From Lentzea waywayandensis (GTDB lineage: Bacteria > Actinomycetota > Actinomycetes > Mycobacteriales > Pseudonocardiaceae): a DNA stretch of 64,000 nt. Below are positions 43,005 to 51,951 of the stretch, in pieces. Location: NCBI RefSeq assembly GCF_900115955.1, contig NZ_FOYL01000001.1, positions 868,001 to 932,000 on the forward strand, in the 5' to 3' direction. Positions within the stretch are counted from its first letter, which is position 1, and each line of letters opens with the position of its first letter. The notes under the pieces are model-generated. The model was not told where the DNA came from, did not search any database, and saw only the letters and a program-made list of their open reading frames with translations. Made by a program: the position numbers and the translations under genes.

Positions 43005-44696
43005 TCACTCGGTGAAGCCCATGTGGATGTAGTCGTACGGACGGTTCGCGTACGCGACGGCACCGAAGTTGGCGACGTTGCTCTTCACCGCGACCGCGCC
43101 GGGCAGCTGGTACAGCGGCAGCTGGGCGCCCAGCTCCCAGATCTTCTTGTCGGCCTCGTTCGCGATCTCCAGGCGCTTGGTGTCGTCGAGCTCACCGTTG
43201 GCCTGCTCCAGCAGCTTGTTGACCTCTTCGGAGCCGATCCGGCCGTAGTTCTGGTTGGTGCTGGCCGGGTCGAGCGTGTAGATGCCCTTGCTGTCCGAGA
43301 TCGGCGTGGCCGAGGCCAGCCAGCGGAAGCCGGTCATGTCGAAGTTGCCGACGTTCACGAACTGCTTGAAGAAGTCGGTCGACGGCACGGCCTGGATGTC
43401 GACCTTGGCGCCGACCTCCTTCAGCTGCGTCTGCACGAGCTTCGCGATGCTGTCCGAGACGGGGTTCGGCGTCGGGATGACGTACCGGATGACCAGTTCC
43501 TTGCCATCCTTCTTGCGCGTCTCACCCTCGAGCTTCCAGCCCAGCTCGTCGAGCTGCTTCTTCGCGGCTTCCTTGTCGAACGACGCGACGGCCGAGTTGT
43601 CCTTGTAGCCGGCGGAGCCGAGCAGGAAGAAGTGGTTACCGGTGACCTGCGCGTCACCCTTCAGCATCTGACCGAGCAGAGCCGTGGTGATGACCTTGGT
43701 GTCGATACCGCGCATCAGGGCGACGCGGAGCTTCGCGTCCTTCAGGATCGACGAGTCGGCGCCGTTGAAGGTGATGTGCGAGTAGTCCGGCGTGATCGCC
43801 TGGCGGATGGTGACGCCCTGGATCGTCTTCGCCTTGGCGAAGTTGTCGATGCTGGAGCCGATGTCGAAGAAGTCGATCTGGCCGTTGGAGAGCGCGTCCG
43901 CGAGCGCGGGGCGGTCGACCTGACGGAACGTGATCTTCTCGAGCTTGGGCTTGTCGCCCCACCAGTTGCTGTCGCGCACGACCGTGACGGTCTTGGCGGT
44001 GCGGTCGATCGTGCCGATCTTGAACGGACCGGCGGTGATCTTCGGCGCGTCGGCCCAGCCCTTGTTGAACTCCTCGGCCGAGGAGGACATGGACTTCGGG
44101 AAGAGCGGCGAGAACAGGCCACCCTTCCACTCGGCGAACTTCTTCTTGAACGTCACCTTGACGTCGAGGTCGGTCGCGCCCTTCTCGACCTTCTCGACGT
44201 CCTCGTAGCCGGTGGTGCCGGCGACCTCGTAGGCCTTGTCGGTCCCGTTGAGGGACTTCCACTGCGCCTCGAAGTCCTGCCAGGACAGCGGGTTGCCGTC
44301 CGACCACTTGGCCTTCGAGCTGATCTTGAACTCGAGGACCTGCGGGTCGGAGGAGGCGAGCTTCGCGTCGTCGAGGTAGTCCTTGTTGACCTCGATCGTC
44401 GAGTCGGCCTTCTGCTTGAACAGGTTCGGCATGACCGTGTCGATCATGCGACGACCGTCGGCGTTGGTGCCGTCGAGCTGGTTGTAGTTCCAGTTGTCCG
44501 GCAACTGGTCGACCGGCCAGCGGAACTCGCCGCCGTCCTTGACCTTGGACGCGTCCTGCGGGTTGATGTCCGCTTGGCCGATCGCGTTGTCCGCGCCCTT
44601 GAGCCCGGAGTCGGTCTTGCTGGGCCCCCCACACGCGGTAAGCGTGAGGGCGACGACGGCCAGCGCGGTCACACCCACCTTGGTACGTCGACTCAC
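43005..44696 (-). CDS. ABC transporter substrate-binding lipoprotein, peptide family (SBP_bac_5)
   Basis: This 563-residue lipoprotein captures oligopeptides (or related ligands) outside the cell for the adjacent importer. The signal peptide ends in a lipobox LTAC with Cys22, followed by a Gly/Ser/Asp-rich tether. Family features include WSDGNPLSWQDFEAQWK, the ITAGPFKI segment and YGRIGSEEVNKLLEQ near the C-terminus. GTG 44696 is chosen because the signal peptide starts there and GGAGG lies 9 bases upstream; the reading frame continues further upstream without signal-like sequence. It is the last gene of the operon, after the ATPase, and is followed by a terminator. Confidence 0.93.
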   Translation of the reverse strand: MSRRTKVGVTALAVVALTLTACGGPSKTDSGLKGADNAIGQADINPQDASKVKDGGEFRWPVDQLPDNWNYNQLDGTNADGRRMIDTVMPNLFKQKADSTIEVNKDYLDDAKLASSDPQVLEFKISSKAKWSDGNPLSWQDFEAQWKSLNGTDKAYEVAGTTGYEDVEKVEKGATDLDVKVTFKKKFAEWKGGLFSPLFPKSMSSSAEEFNKGWADAPKITAGPFKIGTIDRTAKTVTVVRDSNWWGDKPKLEKITFRQVDRPALADALSNGQIDFFDIGSSIDNFAKAKTIQGVTIRQAITPDYSHITFNGADSSILKDAKLRVALMRGIDTKVITTALLGQMLKGDAQVTGNHFFLLGSAGYKDNSAVASFDKEAAKKQLDELGWKLEGETRKKDGKELVIRYVIPTPNPVSDSIAKLVQTQLKEVGAKVDIQAVPSTDFFKQFVNVGNFDMTGFRWLASATPISDSKGIYTLDPASTNQNYGRIGSEEVNKLLEQANGELDDTKRLEIANEADKKIWELGAQLPLYQLPGAVAVKSNVANFGAVAYANRPYDYIHMGFTE

Positions 44697-44782
44697 TGTC
44701 GTGAACCTCCCTCGTGCCCGGACACCAGTTGCCGGGGACACTGTTCCTTCGTGCTCGCAGGGCTTCTGAGGCGACGGATGCA

Positions 44783-46906
44783 TCAGAGCACCTGACGGAT
44801 CTGGGCGAAGTGGCAGGCGGCCTCGTGGTCGGGGGCCTGGACTTCGCGCGGCGGTTCGACATCGATGCACTTGCGCTGCTGCTCGGGCGGCAGCGAGGCG
44901 TGCAGGAAGCACCGCGTGCGGAACCGGCAGCCGGACGGCGGGTTCGCCGGGCTCGGCAGGTCGCCGGTGAGGATGATCCTCTCCCGCTGACGTTCCTTGA
45001 CGGGGTCGGGAATCGGGATCGCGGACAGCAGTGCCTGCGTGTACGGGTGGCGCGGCGCGTCGAACACCGAGTCCACCTCGCCGATCTCGATGATCTTCCC
45101 GAGGTACATGACGGCCACCCGGTCCGCGATGTGGCGCACCACCGACAGGTCGTGTGCCACGAACAGGTAGGCCAGGCCCAGCTTGGACTTGAGCTCCTCC
45201 AGCAGGTTGATGACACCCGCCTGGATGGAGACGTCCAGCGCCGACACCGGCTCGTCGAGCACGACGAGCTTCGGTTCGAGCGCGAGCGCCCGCGCGATGC
45301 CGATGCGCTGACGCTGACCGCCGGAGAACTCACCGGGGTAGCGCGACAGCTGCTCGGGACGCAGGCCGACGAGCCGCATGAGGTCCGGTACGCGCCGGTT
45401 GATCTCGTCCTTGCTGTAGCCGTGGACCTGCATCGGCTCGGCGATGCAGTCGTGGATCGTGATGCGCGGGTCGAGCGACGCCATCGGGTCCTGGAAGACC
45501 ACCGACATGTCGCGGCGGATCGCGAAGCGGCGCTTGCTGTCCACTTCGGACGACTTCGTGCCGAGCACGGAGATCTCGCCGCCCATGGGCTTCTGGAGGT
45601 TGAGGATCTCCATCAGCGTCGTGGTCTTGCCGCAGCCCGACTCGCCGACGAGGCCCAGGGTCTCGCCCTCGCGGACGTCGAACGTGATGCCCGCGACCGC
45701 GTGGACGGTGCCGACGCGGCGCTTGAACACCACGCCCTTGTTGACCGGGTACTCCTTGACGAGGTTGTCGAGGCCCAGCACGACGTCGCGCTGCTCGCGC
45801 GGGATCTTCGCGACCTCGGGCTCACCGGCCACCTCGGCACCGAAGATCTCGACGGCGGCCTCGGCGCCCTCGGCGTCGGCCGCGGCGATCTCGTTGGTGC
45901 GGATGCACGCGGCGCTGTGCTCGGCCGAACCGTCGACGTCCACCAGCGGCGGTTCGGCGGTGTGGCAGGCGTCGACGACCATCGGGCAGCGCGGCGCGAA
46001 CGGGCAGCCGTCGGGCAGGTCCGTGAGCGACGGCGGCTGGCCCTTGATCGGCACGAGCGCCTGCTTCTCGCTGACGTCGAGGCGCGGGATCGAGCCGAGC
46101 AGGCCGAGCGTGTAGGGCATGCGCGGCCGCTGGTAGATCTCGTCGACGTTGCCCTTTTCGACAGCGCGGCCCGCGTACATGACCATCAGCCGGTCCGCGA
46201 ACCCGGCGACGACGCCGAGGTCGTGGGTGATGATCACGATGCCCGCGCCGGTGACCTCCTGCGCGGTCTCGAGCAGTTGCAGCACCTGCGCCTGCACCGT
46301 CACGTCGAGCGCGGTGGTCGGCTCGTCGGCGATGATCAGGTCGGGGTCGTTGGCGATCGCCATCGCGATCACCGCGCGCTGCCGCATGCCACCGGAGAAC
46401 TCGTGCGGGAACGCCTTGGCGCGCTCGACGGCGTTCGGGATGCCGACGAGGTCGAGCAGCTCGACCGCGCGCTTGGCCGCGGCGGCCTTGGACACCTTGC
46501 GGTGCACCAGGATCGCCTCGGCGATCTGGTCGCCGACGGTGTAGACGGGCGTCAGCGCGGACAGCGGGTCCTGGAACACCATCGAGATGCGGCGGCCGCG
46601 GATCTTCGACAGTTCGGCGTCGTTCTGGCCGATGAGCTCACGGCCCTGGAACTTGATGGAACCGCTGATGCGCGCCGAGGACGGCAGCAGGCCCATGACC
46701 GCGAGCGACGACACGGACTTGCCGGAGCCGGACTCGCCGACGATGCCGAGGACCTCGCCGGGTGAGACGTGGTAGCTCAGGCCGCGCACGGCCCGCACCC
46801 GGCCGGACTCGCTCGGGAAGGACACGTGAAGGTCCTCGACCTGCAGAACCGGGCCGTCGAGGACCGGGTCGGCCGGAGTGTCGAACTGGATCTCCGAGGT
46901 GGTCAT
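44783..46906 (-). CDS. Oligopeptide/dipeptide ABC transporter ATPase, DppD-DppF fusion
   Basis: The 707-residue protein carries two complete ATPase domains. The first (about 20-260) has GESGSGKS and the FSGGMRQR signature; the second (about 365-600) has GESGCGKT and FSGGQRQR. Each is followed by the C-terminal oligopeptide-transporter segment with a Cys pattern (CPFAPRCP...C; CRFRTRCF...C), typical of DppD/DppF. One gene therefore supplies both ATP-binding subunits. The ATG shares one base with the stop of the upstream permease gene (TGATG). The open frame continues upstream through the permease genes in another register, but those residues are not homologous to anything and are not part of the protein. 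Confidence 0.95.
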   Translation of the reverse strand: MTTSEIQFDTPADPVLDGPVLQVEDLHVSFPSESGRVRAVRGLSYHVSPGEVLGIVGESGSGKSVSSLAVMGLLPSSARISGSIKFQGRELIGQNDAELSKIRGRRISMVFQDPLSALTPVYTVGDQIAEAILVHRKVSKAAAAKRAVELLDLVGIPNAVERAKAFPHEFSGGMRQRAVIAMAIANDPDLIIADEPTTALDVTVQAQVLQLLETAQEVTGAGIVIITHDLGVVAGFADRLMVMYAGRAVEKGNVDEIYQRPRMPYTLGLLGSIPRLDVSEKQALVPIKGQPPSLTDLPDGCPFAPRCPMVVDACHTAEPPLVDVDGSAEHSAACIRTNEIAAADAEGAEAAVEIFGAEVAGEPEVAKIPREQRDVVLGLDNLVKEYPVNKGVVFKRRVGTVHAVAGITFDVREGETLGLVGESGCGKTTTLMEILNLQKPMGGEISVLGTKSSEVDSKRRFAIRRDMSVVFQDPMASLDPRITIHDCIAEPMQVHGYSKDEINRRVPDLMRLVGLRPEQLSRYPGEFSGGQRQRIGIARALALEPKLVVLDEPVSALDVSIQAGVINLLEELKSKLGLAYLFVAHDLSVVRHIADRVAVMYLGKIIEIGEVDSVFDAPRHPYTQALLSAIPIPDPVKERQRERIILTGDLPSPANPPSGCRFRTRCFLHASLPPEQQRKCIDVEPPREVQAPDHEAACHFAQIRQVL

Positions 46907-47883
46907 CAGGCGGCCTTCTCCTTGGTGTCCTTCTTCTCCTTGCGGCGCACGCGCGTGGAGGTGGGGTCGAGCGCGTCGCGAAGCCCGTCGCCGACCCAGT
47001 TCACCGCCAGCACGAACACGACGAGGAAGCCCGCCGGGAACAGGAACAGCCAGGGGAAGGTCGTCGCGGACTCGGCGTTGAGTCCGATCAGGGTGCCGAG
47101 CGAGACGTCGGGCGACTGGACGCCGAACCCGAAGAAGCTCAGGCCCGTCTCGGCGAGCACCGCCGAACCGACGTTGATGGTCGCGTCGATGATGAGCAGC
47201 GATGCCATGTTCGGCACGATGTGCTTGGCGATGATCTTGCGGGCCGGCTGGCCCATGAACTTGGCCGCCTTCACGAACTCGCGTTCCTTCAGCGTCAGTG
47301 TCATGCCGCGCACGATGCGGGCGGTGATCATCCATTGGAACGCCGCGAGCATCACCACCAGCAGGAACCACGACTTGCCGCGGAACCACGGGCTCAGGAT
47401 CGCGATGATCAGGAACGACGGCAGCACCAGCAGCAGGTCGACGACCCACATGAGCGCCTTGTCGGCGGCACCGAGGAAGTAGCCGGCGGCCGCGCCGACG
47501 ATCGCGGCGATGGTGGTCGAGATCAGCGCGACGAGCAGGCCGATGATCAACGACTTCTGCAGTCCGCGCATGGTGAGCACGAACATGTCGGTACCGATCT
47601 TGTCGGTGCCGAAGATGTGCTCGGAGTAGGGCGGTTCCAGGAACGCCGAGTAGTCCTGGGTGTCGTAGGTCCACTTCGACAGCAGCGGGCCCACGAACGC
47701 CATCAGGTACATCCCGACGATGACCACCAGGCCGACCAGCGCCAGTTTGTTGCGCATGAAGCGGATGAGCACGAGCCTGCCGCGCGTCATCGCCTTGTCC
47801 GGTTCGGGCGCGGCGTCGACTGGGCTGCCTGAGGCTGCACCGGTGGTTCCGGCGGCGTCGCCCTCGTTGAGGATCACGGTCAC
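46906..47883 (-). CDS. Peptide ABC transporter permease, DppC/OppC type
   Basis: The 325-residue protein has a cytosolic N-tail, one helix near 45-70, an OppC-type extracytoplasmic segment (HIFGTDKIGTDMF) and five further helices. The EAA-loop region reads FVKAAKFMGQPARKIIAKHIVPN. It forms the membrane channel with the DppB-type protein encoded just upstream. The GTG start has AAGG about 10 bases upstream. Its stop overlaps the ATPase start. Confidence 0.94.
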   Translation of the reverse strand: MTVILNEGDAAGTTGAASGSPVDAAPEPDKAMTRGRLVLIRFMRNKLALVGLVVIVGMYLMAFVGPLLSKWTYDTQDYSAFLEPPYSEHIFGTDKIGTDMFVLTMRGLQKSLIIGLLVALISTTIAAIVGAAAGYFLGAADKALMWVVDLLLVLPSFLIIAILSPWFRGKSWFLLVVMLAAFQWMITARIVRGMTLTLKEREFVKAAKFMGQPARKIIAKHIVPNMASLLIIDATINVGSAVLAETGLSFFGFGVQSPDVSLGTLIGLNAESATTFPWLFLFPAGFLVVFVLAVNWVGDGLRDALDPTSTRVRRKEKKDTKEKAA

Positions 47884-47899
47884 GTCGTCGTCACCTTGC

Positions 47900-48877
47900 C
47901 TAGTTCACACGGATTCGGGGGTCGAGCGCGGCGTACAGCACGTCGGCGAGCCAGCCGGAGAACAGCACGCAGACGGCGACGAAGAGCGTCACCGTGGCAG
48001 TGATGTTCGCGTCCTGCGACCCGATGCCGACGACCAGCCAGTCACCCATGCCGTACCAGGTGAAGATCTTCTCCGTGAACGTGCCACCGACGACGAGCAG
48101 GCCGAACCCGAACGCGAACAGGGTCGCCATCGGGATCAGCGCGGTGCGCAGGCCGTGCTTGAACAGCGCCTTGCGGCGGGTCAGCCCCTTGGCCTGGGCG
48201 GTGCGCAGGAAGTCGCTGCCGAGCACGTCGAGCATCGACGAACGCTGATAGCGGCTGTAGAAGGCGATCTGGCCGAGCGCGATCGCGAGCGTCGGCAGGA
48301 TCAGGTGCTGCAGCCGGTCGCCGAGCTGCTCGAACCAGTTGCCCTGGAAGCCCGGAGTCGTCTCACCGACGAAGATCAGCACGTTGGTGCCGATCGCGTC
48401 GTTGAGGCCCTGAGCTCCCAGTTTGAGCAGCGGGCCCAGCACCAGGACCGGCATGGACAGCAATATGAAGCTGAACAGGGTCGCGAAGTAGTCGCTGAAC
48501 TTGTACTGCCGGATCGCGCTCACCACACCGAGCAGCACTCCGAACAGGATGCCGATCGTGATGCCCAGCAGGAACAGCCTCAAGCTCACGCCGATGCGCC
48601 TGCCGAGCTCGTCGGTGATCGGCCGGTCGGCGACGGTACGACCGAAATCGCCCTTCACCACCCCGCCCATCCACGTGACGAACCGCTGCGGGATCGGCTG
48701 GTCGAGGTGCAGGTCTCGTTTCTTCGCCTCGATCGACGCCGCCGGTGGCGGTGGGTTGCGTTGTTGCAGCACCCCGATCGGGTCAAAGGTGGCGGAGGCC
48801 AACGTGAACGCGAGGAACGTCGCCACTAGGGCGAGCACCACGTAGTTGACCAACCGCCGCAACAGAAATCCGGCCAC
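47900..48877 (-). CDS. Peptide ABC transporter permease, DppB/OppB type
   Basis: The 325-residue protein has six predicted helices and a typical start (MAGFLLRRLVNYVVLALVA). The EAA-type loop reads DFLRTAQAKGLTRRKALFKHGLRTALIP. It is the first gene of the importer operon (permease, permease, fused ATPase, lipoprotein). The GTG has GAGG about 11 bases upstream. The loop after helix 1 carries a short Pro-rich insert (RNPPPPAAS). Confidence 0.94.
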   Translation of the reverse strand: MAGFLLRRLVNYVVLALVATFLAFTLASATFDPIGVLQQRNPPPPAASIEAKKRDLHLDQPIPQRFVTWMGGVVKGDFGRTVADRPITDELGRRIGVSLRLFLLGITIGILFGVLLGVVSAIRQYKFSDYFATLFSFILLSMPVLVLGPLLKLGAQGLNDAIGTNVLIFVGETTPGFQGNWFEQLGDRLQHLILPTLAIALGQIAFYSRYQRSSMLDVLGSDFLRTAQAKGLTRRKALFKHGLRTALIPMATLFAFGFGLLVVGGTFTEKIFTWYGMGDWLVVGIGSQDANITATVTLFVAVCVLFSGWLADVLYAALDPRIRVN

Positions 48878-49278
48878 CCGTGTTCAGTCCTCTCCCCGGT
48901 GGTTGCGACATCGGCACACTGGATTGCAGTGGACGAGTTGCAAGAGATTAACCGCCGATCTGGCGGACCGCTGCCCACCCCCACGATTACGCGGGGGCCC
49001 ACTGACCGGGCCATAGTCACCCATGCGTGGAGGAAAGGTCGGCCGAACTGCCACATCAACAGTTGACGCTCGCCAATTGTGTGCCGAAGCGTGACCATTG
49101 TGCGGCCGTATCGCCGTATTCACCGTGAAGTTCTGTCTCACCACGGATGGATGTGACGCATCCGGGTGAATGGAATCACCGGAAGACGTGGGACAAGCAG
49201 CGCAATGTGATCATAAACCGGGCATCACGCTGCGGAGCGCCCCGCATCTGCACGGTTACTGCATCGATGCGGAGCAGG
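48878..49278. other. 400-bp intergenic region upstream of the peptide-transport operon
   Basis: I see no convincing gene here. It is less GC-rich than its surroundings and must hold the promoter of the minus-strand importer operon. The only structure I can point to is an 8-bp hairpin at 48978-48997 (loop of four), which pairs fully, with one G-U, only on the minus strand, in the presumed 5' leader. Confidence 0.5.
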
Positions 49279-50391
49279 TCAGGCCTCCGTCCAGCGGACC
49301 GGGAGCTGGACCACCCCGCCCACCAGCTGTTCCGTCCTCCTGCTCAGCGCGGCGAGGTCCACGGCTAGGCCGAACGTCGTGAAGCGCGTCACAAGGGCTG
49401 CGAGCGTCTCGGTCAGTTCGACCCTGGCGAGCGGCGCGCCGACGCAGAACCGGAAGCCGTGCCCGAACGACAGGTGCGGGTTGGGGACGCGCCGCGTGAA
49501 GGCCGCGGGGTCGGGGAAGCGGTCCTCGTCCCGGTTGGCCTGCTCGATGCCGAGCAGCACCAGGTCGCCCGCGGGGATGACGGTCCCCTCGACCTCGATG
49601 TCGGCCATCGCGTACCGGGGCAGGCCGGAGTCGCCGGAGCGCGCCGACACGGGTGAGCGGTGGCGCAGGACCTCCTCGACGGTGGCGGCGACGGCTCCCG
49701 GACGTTCCAGCGCGTGCCACTGGTCCGGGTTGAGGCTGAGCAGCATCACCGCGCGGTCGATCGCGGAGACCGTCGTCTCGTGACCCGCGAACAGCAGGCC
49801 CGCGCCGAGCTGCGCGATCTCCTGCTCACGGGCGTCCGGGTTCTGCCCGATCAGACGGCTGATGACGTCGTCCGCCGGGTTTTTCTTCTTCTTCGCGACC
49901 AGTTCGCCCATGTACGCCCAAAGGTTTGTGAAACCTCGCATCGATTTCTGCTCGTCGTTGAGCGTGCTCGTGGCCTCTGACCAGGATCGGAACTCTTCGC
50001 GGTCTTCCGCCGGGACACCCAGCAGTTCGCAGATCACCAGCACCGGAAGCGGGAACGACACCGCTTCGTGAAAGTCCGCGGGCTGATCCTGTTTCACCAG
50101 GTCATCCAGCAAGTCGTTCAGCAGATGACGCACGCGTGGGCGCATCGCCTCCATGTTCTTCGCGGAGAACGCCGGGGCGAGCATCCTGCGCATCCACGTG
50201 TGCTTCTCGTTCTCCTGCTCCGCGGTGGCTTTGTGCGGTTTGCCGAGGATGACCGACGTCGAGAACCTCGGAGCGTTGTCCGGGTCGGCGTGGCCGCGGC
50301 CGAGCCTGCGGTCGGCCAGCAGGGCCTTGACCTGGTCGTAGCCGGTGACCAGCCAGGCCTCGTCGCCGGCCGGTGTGGGTACGCGCTTAAT
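49279..50391 (-). CDS. Cytochrome P450 lacking a standard start codon (5'-truncated or AUU-started)
   Basis: The core is a normal P450: AWLVTGYDQVKALL near the N-terminus, KHTWMRRMLAPAF in helix C, I-helix AGHETT, EEVLR and heme loop FGHGFRFCVG. The first in-frame ATG (50193) lies inside helix C and would delete substrate-recognition and heme-propionate contacts. Upstream coding similarity continues to about 50406 with no ATG, GTG or TTG before an in-frame TAG at 50461-50463. ATT at 50391 (after GGGAG) or ATA at 50397 are the only plausible starts. The first 30 or so residues usual in the family are missing. It may be a decaying gene or use a rare start. A MarR gene is transcribed divergently and may control it. 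Confidence 0.7.
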   Translation of the reverse strand: MKRVPTPAGDEAWLVTGYDQVKALLADRRLGRGHADPDNAPRFSTSVILGKPHKATAEQENEKHTWMRRMLAPAFSAKNMEAMRPRVRHLLNDLLDDLVKQDQPADFHEAVSFPLPVLVICELLGVPAEDREEFRSWSEATSTLNDEQKSMRGFTNLWAYMGELVAKKKKNPADDVISRLIGQNPDAREQEIAQLGAGLLFAGHETTVSAIDRAVMLLSLNPDQWHALERPGAVAATVEEVLRHRSPVSARSGDSGLPRYAMADIEVEGTVIPAGDLVLLGIEQANRDEDRFPDPAAFTRRVPNPHLSFGHGFRFCVGAPLARVELTETLAALVTRFTTFGLAVDLAALSRRTEQLVGGVVQLPVRWTEA

Positions 50392-50428
50392 GGCTATCGG
50401 ACTCTCCCTGCCTGTACTGGTTACTTGT

Positions 50429-50449
50429 GTCGTATACGACGCGTCGTAT
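50429..50449. promoter_or_regulatory. Overlapping palindromes, probable MarR operator
   Basis: The perfect palindromes GTCGTATACGAC (50429-50440) and ATACGACGCGTCGTAT (50434-50449) overlap in the region between the P450 and the MarR gene. A further CTAGGGG motif follows at 50457-50463 (minus strand). The position, 25 bp before the MarR ATG, suits autoregulation. Confidence 0.65.
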
Positions 50450-50473
50450 GCAACGTACCCCTAGACTGCCGCC

Positions 50474-50917
50474 ATGGCCGAGGTTTTCGAGGACGCGGAG
50501 TCGGTGATGGCGCACTTGCGCGCCCTGCGACAGGAGCTGCTGACGACGTCGATCGAACCCTCCGGCGACCAGGCCCGCAGCGGGCTGACCGCGCCCCAGG
50601 TCGGCCTGATCAGGTCGCTGGTGGTGGAGGGGTCGGCAACGGTCACCGAACTGGCGCGACGGCTGAGCCTGTCGCATTCCACGACGTCCGGGATCGTGGA
50701 CCGGCTGCAGGCACGCGGGCTCGTGACGCGGGAGCCCGATCCGCACGATCGCCGGTACACGCGGATCGAGGTGACCGCACCGGTGCAGGGCTACACGCGC
50801 GAGATCTCCGAGGGCCCGTACGGACGGCTCACCCGCGCGCTGGACGCGGCCTCCGCCGCCGAACGCAAGGCCGTGCTGGAGGGACTGGAGACGTTGCGGG
50901 CCCTGCTTTCTAGGTGA
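50474..50917 (+). CDS. MarR-family transcriptional regulator
   Basis: The 147-residue winged-helix protein has helix-turn-helix VTELARRLSLSHSTTSGIVDRLQARGLV and wing DPHDRRYTRIEVT, both standard MarR features. It probably binds the palindromes directly upstream and represses itself and the divergent P450; the ligand is unknown. A TAGACT -10-like hexamer lies 7 bases before the ATG and no ribosome site is seen, so the mRNA may be leaderless. The end overlaps the convergent lipoprotein gene by 8 bases. Confidence 0.93.
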   Translation: MAEVFEDAESVMAHLRALRQELLTTSIEPSGDQARSGLTAPQVGLIRSLVVEGSATVTELARRLSLSHSTTSGIVDRLQARGLVTREPDPHDRRYTRIEVTAPVQGYTREISEGPYGRLTRALDAASAAERKAVLEGLETLRALLSR

Positions 50918-51932
50918 GGCGCCACAACCGGCCACCGGCGATCACGAACACCTGGTCGCCGACCTTCTCCGCCGCCACGACCTTGCCGGACGGGCCCTTC
51001 GCAGGCCGTTCGTCCTTTTCGGACACCAGCTTGACCCCGTCGTGGTCCACGAACAGCGTCGGCGTGCCGTTGACGGAGACGGGCGCGGCGAGCGTGTCGT
51101 CGTCGCCGACCGGGACGTCCGGCGTGGTCAGCTTCTTCCAGTCCGGGCCCGACCACCAGGCGAGCCTGCCCTTGCTGCGGCCCACGACGTGGCAGGTGCC
51201 GTCCCAGCAGCGGGCGGCCAGCGCGGCGTCGCCGTCCGGGAGGGTGGCGGTGGTCCAGGTGGTGCCGTCGAACCGCCAGACCGCGGCGCTCACCACGCCT
51301 TTCGCGATCTGCCAGCCGACGACGAGGGCGCCGTCGCCGTCCGGGGTGACGGCCAGGGGGAACCGGAGGAGTTCCTGCGAGCTCTCCAGCGCTGTGCCGG
51401 CGGACGGCTGACGGGTCCAGGTGTCGTCGGCGAAGGTCCAGGCCGCGAGGTCGAGGCCGGCCTTGGCGCTCTGCCAGGTGCCGATGATCAGCGGGCCCTT
51501 CGCGGTGCGCACCGGGGCGATCAGCTCGCCCGCGCCGTAGCCGCCGAACGTGCTGAAGGCCTGCGGTTTCTCGTTGATCGCACGGGTGTCGCCGGTCCAG
51601 GCGCTCCAGCGGACGTTGCCGTGCGCGCCACCGCGTTCGCCACCGACGCCGGTGATCGTGGTGCCGTCGGAGGTGATGCCGTACCAGTGCGCTTCCTTGC
51701 CGTACGGGGTCGCCGGGGTCAGCCTGGAGTTGCTGAGCCTGCCGTCCTTCGTGCGCGTGACGAGTTCCGGATGGTCGGACGGGCGGGTGCCGATGACCAG
51801 CATGTCCCCGTGCGTCGCCAACGCTTCGGGCGTGGCCGTGAGATCGACGGCGGTGAAGCCGACCGTGTTGTCCGCACCGCCTGAAGAGCAGCCGGCGAGG
51901 ACCAGCAAAACCGCGAGCGTCAACCTCCGCAT
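50910..51932 (-). CDS. Secreted lipoprotein of unknown function, beta-propeller-like
   Basis: The 340-residue protein has signal MRRLTLAVLLVLAGC with lipidated Cys15. The body is made of repeated short beta-rich segments with Trp and Gly (WSAWTGDTR, AAWTFADDTW, AVWRFDGTTW, LAWWSGPDW), as in propeller folds. No catalytic residues are recognised. ATG 51932 fits the signal peptide; an ATG 21 bases earlier would overlap the divergent gene start. Confidence 0.8.
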   Translation of the reverse strand: MRRLTLAVLLVLAGCSSGGADNTVGFTAVDLTATPEALATHGDMLVIGTRPSDHPELVTRTKDGRLSNSRLTPATPYGKEAHWYGITSDGTTITGVGGERGGAHGNVRWSAWTGDTRAINEKPQAFSTFGGYGAGELIAPVRTAKGPLIIGTWQSAKAGLDLAAWTFADDTWTRQPSAGTALESSQELLRFPLAVTPDGDGALVVGWQIAKGVVSAAVWRFDGTTWTTATLPDGDAALAARCWDGTCHVVGRSKGRLAWWSGPDWKKLTTPDVPVGDDDTLAAPVSVNGTPTLFVDHDGVKLVSEKDERPAKGPSGKVVAAEKVGDQVFVIAGGRLWRLT

Positions 51933-51951
51933 GCGGGCCAGTATCGACCAC

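Noticed and set aside
44783-47674. A 963-residue fusion reading of the peptide-transport ATPase
   Set aside because: The first 255 residues overlap the permease gene in another frame and look like Arg/Pro-rich noise. The ATPase begins at ATG 46906, coupled to the permease stop.
48978-48997. Riboswitch in the leader of the peptide importer
   Set aside because: Only a single 8-bp hairpin is seen. No known riboswitch core could be recognised.
49147-49382. Small plus-strand frames between the importer operon and the P450
   Set aside because: They have no ribosome site or family resemblance, and they overlap the P450 3' end in antisense.
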